This document shows positions 34,600-45,425 of a DNA stretch of 64,000 nt, in pieces; positions within the stretch are counted from its first letter, which is position 1, and each line of letters starts with the position of its first letter. Made by a program: the position numbers and the translations under genes. The DNA comes from Larimichthys crocea (taxonomy: Eukaryota > Chordata > Actinopteri > Sciaenidae): contig NC_040032.1 of the NCBI RefSeq assembly GCF_000972845.2, forward strand, positions 21,314,248 through 21,378,247. The letters run 5' to 3'. A model generated the notes under the pieces. That model searched no databases. It was not told the origin of the DNA and worked only from the letters and a program-made list of their open reading frames with translations.

Positions 34600-35020
34600 T
34601 TGTTGAAAGTTAAAAATAATTTGACATTATGCATTATGCCTCACTTGACTAGGTCAGCCGATGGTGGCCAGATAATGCTACCATGTCCTAAATCAAATGT
34701 GTTAAAGAGGACAGTTATTTATCGTGCCATCAGTCATTGGAATAATTGTCCACTGAATATACGTACATCTGAGAATGCAATATTTAAATTTGTGAGAAGG
34801 GAAGGGACTGTATAAATGTAATGATGAATGTAATACTTATGAATGTAGTAACTTATTTTGAATAATTTCTGATTATTTTTTAATGATGTCTACAGTGTTT
34901 CATTGTTTTTACATTATCATTGTTAATCATTTGTTGTTTTTTTGGACCCCAGGAAGACTAGCTCGTCCCTCTTTGGTGACAGCTAATGGGGATCCTTTTA
35001 ACAAAAAACAATAAACAATG
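34600..35020 (+). mobile_element. 3' end of a CR1/L2/Rex1-type LINE
   Basis: The 71-codon frame at 34600-34815 resembles the C-terminal tail of a LINE reverse transcriptase protein (VIYRAISHWNNCPLNIRTSE; family members carry a similar 'YR.I..WN.LP..I' block). It is followed by a short 3' UTR with the teleost LINE signature GGACCCCAGGAAGACTAGCT (34945-34964) and AGCTAATGGGGATCC (34981-34995), and then by AACAATAAACAATG, a degenerate A-rich tail. The polymerase domain is absent, so the copy is 5'-truncated. The exact clade is uncertain. Confidence 0.65.
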
Positions 35021-35185
35021 TAAATAAGAATAAAATTCACCTCAAAGTATACCAATCACTCATAATTAGATTATTAGACATTATATCCAATACTAAAACA
35101 GGCCAACCACTCACATTAGTTTTCATGACACACTTCTTCTTCCATTGCAAGTCTGAAGGTAATAGCTCCGAGAGGATATTCCCAA

Positions 35186-35189
35186 CTGT
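35186..35189. repeat. Target-site duplication of solo LTR (left copy)
   Basis: CTGT before TGTAGAG, repeated at 35576-35579 after TTTAACA. Only 4 bp, so weaker support than for the other two LTRs. Confidence 0.5.
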
Positions 35190-35575
35190 TGTAGAGAATT
35201 GTATTCCTCAATGGTCAGTTCAGTCAGTGGAGAGAAAGTGCACAGCAGTCCAAGATGTCATACATTGAAAGGTTTATTGGAGTTTGGTGAAGAAGCATTA
35301 AGGGTTTATTAATGCACATGTCATGATATGATGCCACCTCAATTCTGAAGATGTTGTACTCTCTGGCTCGTATATATATGGCCACAAGTACTCCAGAGGA
35401 CATTCTACATTATTAACCATTATTAATCTGTTATATCTAGGAGATAAGACAGCCCTATCCTTTTACCTTAGTTACCATAGTAAGGATCAGAATGGCGCCT
35501 AGGCTTCCCTAACGTACATACAAACATAAAGCTGCTCTGTATCTCAAGGAGAGAAGTCCATGTCCCCATTTAACA
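35190..35575 (-). mobile_element. Probable solo LTR
   Basis: A 386-bp unit that starts TGTAGAG and ends TTTAACA on the plus strand, flanked by CTGT on both sides. On the minus strand it would run TGTTAAATGGGG...CTCTACA. Minus-strand promoter signals fit an LTR: an ATATATATAC TATA-like box (about 35369-35380) and two AATAAA-type polyadenylation signals about 75-105 bp further on (TTTATT on the plus strand near 35273 and 35307). This is the same arrangement as in the LTR at 5413. There is no internal region. The alternative end CTACA at about 35587 has no matching duplication. Confidence 0.6.
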
Positions 35576-35579
35576 CTGT
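35576..35579. repeat. Target-site duplication of solo LTR (right copy)
   Basis: CTGT directly after the TTTAACA end of the LTR, matching 35186-35189. Confidence 0.5.
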
Positions 35580-38500
35580 CCCTACAATGACCTCAGGATA
35601 TGTGCTTGAGGAATCCCCATATGTGGCATTCTTAGAATAGAAAATGTCCTCACACATTCTTTCTATCTAAATGTATTCCATTGCATCTGCTGGAGCATCT
35701 GCTGGAAAAACCTGGACAGCCGCAGCAAACACTGAACTGCAGAGACATCTACTTTAAAAGAGACAAGAGGTGTGCAAGAGAACCACAGAGACCGCAAAGA
35801 TGTCTACCAAGGGCAAATCAACAACAACAACAACAACAAAAAAGTTGCAGGTTCACAACACAAACAAAAATAACAATTTGATGAAAAGTTTAATACTTAC
35901 TGTGTGTGCCAGGCAATTTCGGGCTAGACAGATCTTATTTCCAACTTGGAATTCCCACTTGAATGACAGCTCCTTTGCACTTTTCATGTCGTAGGTGGTT
36001 TTAAATTTCACTAAACATGAACACGTCTTTGTCCTGAACCACAGATTGTTGAGCAAACGTCACTTGAGTCCGGTTAGATGCTGGTGTGCTTGTTAAGGTT
36101 TTGTTTTAGCCAGAGCAAGAGATTGTAATTTCCCAGTTGAGTTTTTCAAAGTCTGGACCTGCGAACATTCCAGATGCAGAATGCCAAAAAACATGGTTGG
36201 CAAAATGTTTTACGTGATTTACATTCAATTACACACAACAGGTTTGACTGTATTATTCTACCTAAATATACTTAACATTGCGTTTTAATTGATGATTTGC
36301 CATTTCCAATGTCCACTTCAATGGGTGCTGCGTGTTGTGTAACTGCATCTTCATTTAGTTGTTTCTACCTCAACAAGTATGCACTTCATTTCTGAGTGGC
36401 ATTCCACTATACTTTACTCCAATAGAAGGTCGGAAATTGTTTGAAATGCAGCATTACTCAAGTACCATTAACACACTGTCTACCCATGACACGCATGTTT
36501 GTTCACTGTCTCTCATTCCCTAGGTATAACATCGTTACTTTTGCAGCCTGCCAGCTCCTGTCAATCATACAAGACTCTGACACACCCCTCCAGCTGCTGG
36601 GTCGAGGAGAATTTCTAAAGTTAATGTTAAATATATTTTTCTTCCTCTTAATAATATAGTATTATAACAATTATAATACATATAATAATATTTTATTTTA
36701 TACCATACTGCCATTATGTCAAACTGCAAAAAGATATGAGATGAATATGATTTCAGCTGGACTTAAAGTAAAGAATACTTTACTGAATACGCTGTGAGCA
36801 GCCGGAAATTCTGGATGGATAGATAGATAGAGTATGTACATGAAAAGATCCATCAAGAAATTAAAAATGATTGTCAAACCAGGTGATGGAAACACTAGAT
36901 GTCATTGAGTGTATGACCTTTTGATTACTGTGTTGCACTCCCTCCCTCCCACTACAACTACAACTGCAGCACACAAGGTCTTATTTTGGAGTTTCCTCTG
37001 ATATAATTGTTTTTTTTTTGTTTGTTTGTTTGTTTGTTTTTTTGCTTATTTTGTTATTTTACTCTTTTGTGTGGATATGTGTGTGTATATAGAAACAATT
37101 TTTCTTTCACTGGGCTTTAACGTTAGGCCTTTATCTGCGTGTTTCTTTCAGATAAAGCAGCACTCATGAATACAGGAGGGAGGTTTTTTTTTTTTTTTTT
37201 TCTTGCTTTGTTTTGCTCCTCTAAGCATCTGCCATCAATAACACATGGTTTTCTGGGGCTTTGGATAATTGTTGTTATTCATCATCATTGCCGGAGAATA
37301 ACATTAGTGAGCATGTGGAAATCCCATTGAAAGCAGAGTGATCTAGAGTGAACATTTTTTGCTTTCGCTTACTAGTTACTCAGTTATTGGTGTTACTAAT
37401 AGCATATGGCGACAGCACAAACGTTCAATTTCAGTGTCCGAGTAAACTGTGACTCTGTGAAAAACTGAAGCAGTTAAATGGCACACAGCTGTAATGAAAA
37501 GGTGACTTTTGTTTTCACGCCAGGCATGAATAGCAGCCTCTCCAGTTAAAGGCTTGTGTTTGTTTGACCCCATAATCCACCCCTCCTTATGCAGAATTTT
37601 TCATTCTTTACTATGTCAAGTTATCATTTGAAGTGTAGGGCCACTGAACAAGCTGCCACATTTGAAGACTTGGGCGAGAAATTCCTCTCACAAAAGGTAC
37701 ACTTGTCTACATAACTACATAACATAACTTTTTTCTCAGTTTCTGGTTAAAACATCAAAAGTTTATGCAAAACCATGATGGATTATTACTTTAATAAGTG
37801 ACAATTTAAGTGAATTCCAAATGCTTTACTTAGATTTATACACTTTAATACATTAGAAAATGTCATTGTAGTCACTTAATGCCTCCGGACTATTCAGCTG
37901 TGAATTCTCTGTTCGACACTTCAAAAGTTCATCAATTGGTTTTATAGATGGTTAAGTTATGAGGGTGAAGAACCCACACGAGCCCTTGCCGGCCTCCAGT
38001 TAAATCATGCTGAAGCCTTCGCTGTCTCACTAATTTTGTTGCTGAGACAGAGAGTAAGTGGAGTGAACTGACCAGAGACCTTTAAAATATATCATATTGA
38101 CTACTATCTGATGACACACAAAAAAGGCACAGCTGGGAGCATAAATGTCAAGAGCAAACGAAAAACTAGACGGAAGTGTAATATTTCATTTACATTCACC
38201 TCTTCTTATCTGCTTTTCCTTCATCTGTCTTCTTCTTGTTCTTTCCTCGTTTTTTTTTTTTTTTTTTTTCATTCACCTCACAGTATGAGTAAAGGGAATT
38301 GAATAAAATGTCACAGCTACTGTGCATTTTCTTGTCGGTATTCATTTCAGCACCATGTGGTTACAAATACATCTAATACACTGAGAAAGAAAGTCTTCAG
38401 GAAAGTTTTTCTTCAAGGTCATGCCCGTCGTCCTTCTTCTTTGGGTGCAGGTTTAAAGCAGAATGTGAAATGTGAAAATGTTACAGGAAAAACTAAAAAA

Positions 38501-39937
38501 AATAAAATGGCATTACATCACCTTCCCTCTGCTGACTTTATAGACTCACCTCTCACCCCTTGTTCTTCCTCAGTGCTTTGATCCCCCGTGCCTACTGTAT
38601 GTCTCAATCCTTCTTTTAATCACTTTCTTTAAGAAAGCGATGGGGCTGTAAAGGAATGCATGAAGGGAACATTAACGAAGAAATGGAGGCGAAGAACTGA
38701 AAGGAAAGGACGTAAAGAAAGAAAATGGAGTAAAGAAAATGGAATTAAATGATTTTTAAAAAATGAAAGAATGAGAAGTGAAAAGTAAGAATGGGTAGGA
38801 CAGGGGGAAACTGGAAAAGGACAGGTCATAGAGCAACTAACTTCAGGAAAGTTGCTCAGGTCACAACTTAACTTTTAACATATTACATATACATATTTTA
38901 TAAATGTAGCCTTGTCATAAGTATTCTGCTATTGCACCCACACAAAAAGAAAAAAATGTGGGGAATCTAAGGTACTTAAGAACTCTTGGAACAACTCCCA
39001 GCACTAAAATTTTCACTGTAAAAGTAAAGTTTGAATGGTTGTAAAGCTACTTGACAGGTTTATAAGTGCAGAAGGTCACTGTTCTTAACAAAAGAATGAT
39101 TACTCCTTTCCAGTGCTCTGTAAAGCTGGCTCTGAAGGTCATGCAAATATCTTCTTACAGAGGTTAGAGGTAGTATGACCCTCTTAAGATATAACAAGGT
39201 CTGGGTGAGTGGTTATTATAAAAGATGTCACTTTAGCCACGCAGTTTGGTTCAGTTTGTTGTAGATTGTTTTGCATTTCCATAGTCAATTTCAAGGGTAT
39301 TCTGTGTGTGCTATGAGTGTTTGATGGAAATTAAGCTTTTGACCACAGAGCTGACTCTAACCAGGTAGTTGTAGTTACTTTATTGATTTTACACAACAAG
39401 GTGTAGTAATCCCAACAGTTAATGGTGTTAGGTTAATAAAATGAAATTCTCTTGATTTAATCATCAAACATGGACACATTTAGTAGTTTTAATTTGAAAG
39501 ATTTATTTAATGCCAGCAACATCCATGTTTCATTTCTTTGAGTGTATGGGTTGATCTGGAAGGTACATAAAAAGAACTATTTAGTCACTAGGCAGAAGAA
39601 CGTGTTGGTGCACTTCAGTATTAAAATTAAAAATTTAAATAGTGTTAATATTTTAACAGGACAGGAATGCAATGCTTATTGCTTAGCAACGAAACACCAC
39701 ATAAAGCACAGCAACAGTGGGGATCAAACAGTTTAATGCTTTAACACAGAGAAAATGATTCCTTTGATGGTTTCCAATGTATTTTAGACATTTAATGCGA
39801 AGTAAAAAGTAGTTGTAGAGTTTGATAATAGAATTTTTAAGTGCTGTAAACTTTTGTATTTGTGTGTGCGTGCATGTGTGTGTTGAAAAATGAGGGGTCC
39901 AATATCATAAAAAGGGCAGTGTGACCCCATCAGCACT
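35580..39937. other. Non-coding stretch with simple repeats, no gene recognised
   Basis: It contains a CAA run at 35818-35839, a GTTT run at about 37018-37042, T runs at 37184-37201 and 38250-38269, and a purine-rich tract at 38635-38830. The region 37220-37330 has TAATTG and CATCATCATTG words and a mixed composition typical of conserved non-coding DNA, but this is untested. No protein or RNA gene is recognised. Confidence 0.5.
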
Positions 39938-39975
39938 GAGGCTTCCCAAATTTGATATACGGGCCAATGAATCAG
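39938..39975 (+). repeat. Short dispersed repeat, copy 1
   Basis: GAGGCTTCCCAAATTTGATATACGGGCCAATGA-type sequence. A close match in the same orientation lies at 43718-43755 (GGGGCCTCCCAAGTTTGATA, then TATGAGGCAATAA). The family is unknown to me. Confidence 0.5.
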
Positions 39976-40406
39976 GAAAGATGAACAGTTCTATTGTTTT
40001 TTTCATCAATACATTTCCTCACAACATCGCTGTCTTTTCATCCAGAAAAAGTTTCATTACCACAAACAGCCTTTTGACCTCTAAAAGAAAAATAGACTAA
40101 CACACCCACACGTAGACGCGACCTATGACATGGCATAATATAATGTTTAATCGTTGTTTGTCAGTAAAGGCAGGATACAGGGAACAGACACAAATTAAGC
40201 ACATATTTCTAATCATTTAGACCTTGTCTGGTAAGAAATCTGTTTTTACTTCAAGAGTAATAATAAGTAATCTGACTATGTTCATTTACTGCAGCCAAAC
40301 CCATGTTAGTAGGTATTAATGAATGGCTGGATGCACTAGATCAGAGGTTTAGGGCCTCCCAATGGGGGGTTAAAACTGTTTCAGGGGATGCTCAGTGCAT
40401 GGGAAT

Positions 40407-40468
<62 letters not shown>

Positions 40469-41154
40469 TTATATATATATATATATATTATAGTTATAAA
40501 AAAAAACAGAGTTATAGTTATAAAAAGTTATAAAAAGGAGATCACATAGAATATCCTAAATGTGATTGGGATTTAGTTAAATAGATCGTTCATTGATACA
40601 GTAGTTTTCCTGTTTTAACCAGTCAGAAATGCAATATTAGAGTGTCTATGGGATCAAATAAAATAATCATAATCCCATGATTCCGGGCATGCAGGAATTG
40701 GTAAACAAACAGGAGTTGATGGGGTGCATTTTTCCAAGCTTTGTCTGAGGGGAGGCCCACAGTCTCTAGAGCAAGAACTTGACACTATAAAATCTGAGTT
40801 TGTGGGCCGTTTTTTTTGTGTTTCAGGTCAGCTCCAACCTGCTCAAGACCACAGTGTTTCTTTATTCTTCAACAAGTATGTGTTAGACTTAATTCAAACT
40901 GCCTTAGCGCTCGTTTTGCAAAAATGAACAACAATATGTCATACAATGCCACACGCAAACTCTGTCCCATGAGGTCACTAAAGCATTTACATTTTTTCCA
41001 TTTCTAAGTTAATGTGCAGTAGAAACCAGTAAACTCGTGAGCAGACGATAACAAAAATGTGCAAAGCAAAAGTTGCTGTACTACTTCTGTACAGAGGTGT
41101 GTGTTGATTTGGAGTGAGGAGTAATGCATGATGATGCTTCACAGAAGCAGTTTC
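39976..41154. other. Non-coding stretch with an A/TA repeat
   Basis: An A19 run at 40408-40426 leads into interrupted (TA)n to 40490. Just before it, 40338-40390 (TCAGAGGTTTAGGGCC, AATGGGGGGTTAAAACTG) resembles the 'gggg...' end of a fish hAT-like repeat, but it is too short to assign. No gene recognised. Confidence 0.5.
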
Positions 41155-41251
<97 letters not shown>

Positions 41252-41271
41252 CATCCATCCATCCATCCATC
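41155..41271. repeat. (CTAT)24 microsatellite continuing as (CCAT)5
   Basis: 24 uninterrupted CTAT units (41155-41250) switch to five CCAT units (41251-41270). Such long perfect arrays are usually highly polymorphic. The 'YLSIYLS' frame over it is an artefact. Confidence 0.97.
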
Positions 41272-41401
41272 TGATTTGGACTACATGTGAAGGTGGCTCA
41301 AATGAGAATTAAAAAGATCAGATTTCATGTGATAGGTGTTGTTCATACTGTGAAAAAAAAACAAAAAACAGATCTAAGTCACACAAAAAAATTAGATTTT
41401 A

Positions 41402-41483
41402 GGCCTGCAGTGTGAACATAGCCTTTGGGTCTTAAACACCTTGGCCTGCAGTGTGAACATAGCCTTTGGGTCTTAAACACCTT
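41402..41483. repeat. Perfect 41-bp tandem duplication
   Basis: Units 41402-41442 and 41443-41483 are identical over all 41 bases (each begins GGCCTGCAGTGTGAACATAG and ends CTT). There is no divergence between the units, so the duplication is recent. The word 'gcagtgtgaacatagcc' also resembles ends of dispersed fish repeats. Confidence 0.95.
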
Positions 41484-43717
41484 AATCATAATCGAGTTGT
41501 CAAGTAGAGACAACCAGTGAAGAATACTTTGCAGATGCATTAAATATGAACATTTTTTTCTCACACATTCAAAGCCTGGCAGTGAACATTTACTTTCACC
41601 TGAGTGGATTTGTTTAAAATTGTGAAGCCCCACAGAAATGAATAGATAAGAATGAATATGATGGATCATTGTTACAGTTGCCTGGCAGGCGGGTGCGCAA
41701 AATGAGAGAAGAGGTCATGATGTAAGAGGTGTGAGGCATTCTGAGTCAATGTGAAATTCTCCATAAATTAATGATTTTCCCCTCTCTGGCCTCAGCAATG
41801 GCACAATTTTCCTGTGAGGGATTAATTGTGTTTCATCTCATACACCCACATGCACATTCATACGGTATAAACACACACCTGTTCACACAATTGTACACAA
41901 GTACACAATACCGCACACATATGTACTCATTCAACTGTCATCTTTAAAGATGCTGTTTTGGTATATTGAAAGGCGCCTGATGAATTCGCTACCCTCTGGC
42001 TTGAAGACAGGCAGTTCGATGAAGCATGGAGGATCAAGGCTGTACCAGAGAGCTTAGACACTGTGCTGAAAAATTAATGACCAAACACAGACATCTACAT
42101 CATGTAAACACTACAAATAAGATGTCTCTATCAGCAGAGAGCGGAATAAGGGCCGGCTAACGATCTTGTTTTTATGGGTGGTACTGAACAAAGACAGCCA
42201 GCCTGAATTATGCAGCAATCTCAGCAAAATACATGAGCTAGTTAGAGCTAGTATTGCTCCTAATGTGAGTTTCTTGTGAAAACAAACCTGACGTGTAGGC
42301 ACACAGCACATACATTTACATTAAACCTATGCACAGACACACAGGAACATGGTCGCACAAATTTACACTGAACACACAGTGCTGGAGTACCTATGGCATA
42401 GCTTTCCTCTGGGGAAATATGGCTGAGTAAAGTTTCTGTGCAAATGTAATTTAAACTTTGTGTGTGTAAAATGATCATATCTGCAAATGCAACATCAAAT
42501 AATGCAAAATACCACTGATTAATGTGGCTCGCAAAGAAGGTTTAATTAAGACATGGACGGGTTTAAGCAATTAAAGATAACTGAAAATAAATATAATAAA
42601 AAAAGTGTAATTTCTTCTTTTTTTTTTAAAGCTACTAATCAATCTTCTTTTTAAAGCTGTTTGTAAATGCCATAGCAGTGAGTGGAATCAATTTAAATTC
42701 AAGACTTTGTCAATTCTTCATATAACTTGCTGTCAGTAAACAAGAGGAGCTGTTATTTATTCATCAAAAGTGGCAACACAACCGCAGCTGAATGTTCAAG
42801 TCAGCACAGAATTGCCTTCTGGATTGCCACTCACTCATTTGTCATTCTTCACACAAGCATTTTCGTCGCTTTTGTGTGTGTGTGCAACCCAAATTTACGC
42901 GATTGAGCTCATCTCTCCCTCTCTATGGTTGCGGGATTGTCACAGCATGTCTTCCTCTTCCTCCTCGGCAGCCACATTTCAATTCTCCAGGCTCCCCACA
43001 TCCACCAGGTGCCCTCGGACTTTCGCTCCTTTCCCCATCATCTGACTGTCCCACACTAGTTTTCACTTCGCTCATCTGCTCTGCAGTTAACTCGCCTTCC
43101 TCATTCCCAATCCTCACCTGCTCCTCATTGCCTAATCAGCCACATATGGCATGTACCAGCCCAGATCCTTTGTTCCTTGTCAGTTCATTTTGATTATGTG
43201 CTTTTTTTTTTTTTGTGACACTGAACCTTATGTCACCTGGACATGTACCTTAGGCCGTTTGCTCCTCACTCTGCTAAATATTAAACTATCCATTATGTCT
43301 TGTCTGTTTGTATTTAAATCCCCCTACTGAAATTTACACCACCACTGTGACAATGATTTTTAGTCAGAGGCTTATTTTTTTACCTCACTGAAAACAAACC
43401 CGAGGATCCCAAATTGTCCCCATTGTCAACAAGTAACAGGTTTAAAGCCTGAAATTGGTCCCCAAATGTGATTTAGCCCAGGCTCCCCCACCGCCACGTC
43501 CCCCACCTCTCAGCATGTCTTCCTGTACACGAATACTACAGTACACCTGCGTGCCCTCATCATTATATCACCGTCCTCGTCCCTGCCGGCAGCCTCAGGA
43601 GAGCAGCTCGCTCTGTCTGTTCTTGTTTTATACATAACCAGCAGGCTAATCTAATTACTCTGTGATGGAGAGCAGTCAATTTCACAGTCAGCCAGACACT
43701 TCTGCTGCCTAAAAATT
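41484..43717. other. Non-coding stretch, no gene recognised
   Basis: A homeodomain-type TAAATTAATGA lies near 41765-41775, followed by GGATTAATTG near 41819. A pyrimidine-rich segment at 42910-43130 gives the 133-codon frame at 42792-43193, which I read as a composition artefact. Confidence 0.5.
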
Positions 43718-43755
43718 GGGGCCTCCCAAGTTTGATATATGAGGCAATAACCTGT
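43718..43755 (+). repeat. Short dispersed repeat, copy 2
   Basis: Direct-orientation relative of 39938-39975, sharing CTCCCAA.TTTGATATA and GGCAAT-type sequence. Confidence 0.5.
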
Positions 43756-44966
43756 AATGTAATGAAGTCACCTTCAGACCAAGACCCCTGTCATTGAAAT
43801 AATAATGAATTATAACAAGTATAATAGTATTTGGGTTTGACACGCTGAGACTCTCACGCTCTCCCCCTACACTCTGTCTTCCTTTCTCTACCTCTCTCCT
43901 GCTCGAAATAGATTTTTTTTTTTTTTTTCCTTTTTGAGATGCGATATCGAGGTGAATTTAAAGTTCACGGGTGAGTCTGTCGAGTAAGCAGCTTTAAAAT
44001 GAGAGACATATGCAGAGGGTGAAGTGTAAAACACCTCAACACTTATAGTTCAAACTCATTTACTTAAGCAACGTGGAGGGCCATAAAAATCAAATCTGGC
44101 TCTTGTCATCGTAACAGTAGCGTCATATTTAAAGTGATGAGTTCAGTGGCTTTATGTCTTGGCAAAATGGGCACTTATGCTTTGTAGCAGAAGAGAATCG
44201 GTTAAATATGTGGTCGAGCTGAAATACTACCGAGCTGATGATGTGATGTGAGTCTTTGCAGAGCGGTTGATTAGACACATAGTGTTTAACCCTACCTAAA
44301 AGAAATGTTAAGAAGTTTTCTGATTTGGGAAAAAAAAACAAATACTAAAAAGCTTCTGAAATCATTACTAACAATGAATCAACTGACTACTTGTTTGTAG
44401 AGACAAACTCACAGAAAAACCCATTTTAGAGTCTTTTGTCGTTTTTTCTCACTGTTTTCCTAAAAAAAAAAATATCTAAGAACCCACTGTTTAATAGCTG
44501 TGCAGAGACAAATGACCACAGACTAAGTTAGAGACTAGCTGGCCATCTCAGGAGTTTGTGCAGACTCAAACTAAATGAGGGTGAATATTAGGGCTTTGTA
44601 TCTTCGTCAAGTGCAGGCAAACAGAATTTCCATATCAACGTTATGAGGCGACATTATATGTTTAGAGCATGTTGCGTTGACCCCAAGGTAACAAAAGAAT
44701 GAATTAGGTTAAAGAAAGATCAGCATCTATTTTAAAAAGTGAAAACAGTAAAACAGTGACATGAATCAGGACATCTTTTTCCTTTTTTCTGTCCTAAACT
44801 TAACCAGTGTGTTGTGTTAGGGATAAATATTTTACCAGTAATACAAGTGCTGCATTATATCAGAAAACAATGAGTGTTGTTATATTATTGAACATAAGTG
44901 TCATGATGCGCTCACTCACATAATAAGTGTTGGCACATTAAGGGTGTGGTTGGTTACACATAGGTT
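43756..44966. other. Non-coding stretch, no gene recognised
   Basis: No gene recognised. There is a T run at 43913-43928. Frames do not exceed about 70 codons. Confidence 0.5.
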
Positions 44967-44971
44967 GTTGT
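44967..44971. repeat. Target-site duplication (left copy)
   Basis: GTTGT directly before TGTTAAAG, repeated exactly at 45421-45425 after CTTAACA. Confidence 0.8.
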
Positions 44972-45420
44972 TGTTAAAGATCTGCACACCCAGGGTGTAA
45001 CATAATAGCATGCTCTTAATGTGAAAGGAAGTTAATAGTCAGGACAGGAAGTGTAGGGCTCTTCCTCCACTGGTTGCTGACCCCTTCCGATTGGAGACCA
45101 GAGCAGAGGACGGACATCGAGAAGGACCAATCAGGGGGGAGCTAAGTTTAAACCATGGCTCCTCCCCTTCTGCACCTCTAGACCAATAAGATAGTAGCAC
45201 ATTCGCATATAAATACTATGGTTACCTGTAAGTTAGGCACTTCTTTTTGGGATGGCTGCAGGAACTCGCCAACTCTTAGAGTCAGTGAACTGTGATTTCC
45301 AGAACAAAGAGAGTCCATGTACATGTGCTTTTAATTCTTCAATGCTCAAATATTTTTTTTAAAACGGACTTCCGACTTTGAGTTCTCCTTACTTGCAAAA
45401 CAAAACAAACACACTTAACA
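44972..45420 (+). mobile_element. Solo LTR of an LTR retrotransposon or endogenous retrovirus
   Basis: A 449-bp unit with ends TGTTAA...TTAACA (perfect 6-bp inverted termini in TG...CA form) and a 5-bp GTTGT duplication on each side. Plus-strand promoter elements are well spaced: CCAAT boxes at 45127-45131 and 45183-45187, then a TATA box CATATAAATA at 45206-45215. A clear AATAAA was not found in the expected R region. There is no internal coding region and no partner LTR, so it is a solo LTR formed by LTR-LTR recombination. It still has the look of a complete promoter and could drive transcription to the right. Confidence 0.85.
45182..45215 (+). promoter_or_regulatory. LTR promoter: CCAAT box and TATA box
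   Basis: CCAAT at 45183-45187 and CATATAAATA at 45206-45215 inside the solo LTR, with a second CCAAT upstream at 45127. Transcription would be expected to start about 25-30 bp after the TATA box, near 45240. Activity is not shown by sequence alone. Confidence 0.6.
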
Positions 45421-45425
45421 GTTGT
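45421..45425. repeat. Target-site duplication (right copy)
   Basis: GTTGT directly after the TTAACA terminus, matching 44967-44971. Confidence 0.8.

Noticed and set aside
41155..41271. Regularly spaced repeats that might suggest a CRISPR-like array
   Set aside because: It is a tetranucleotide microsatellite without spacers, in a eukaryotic context.
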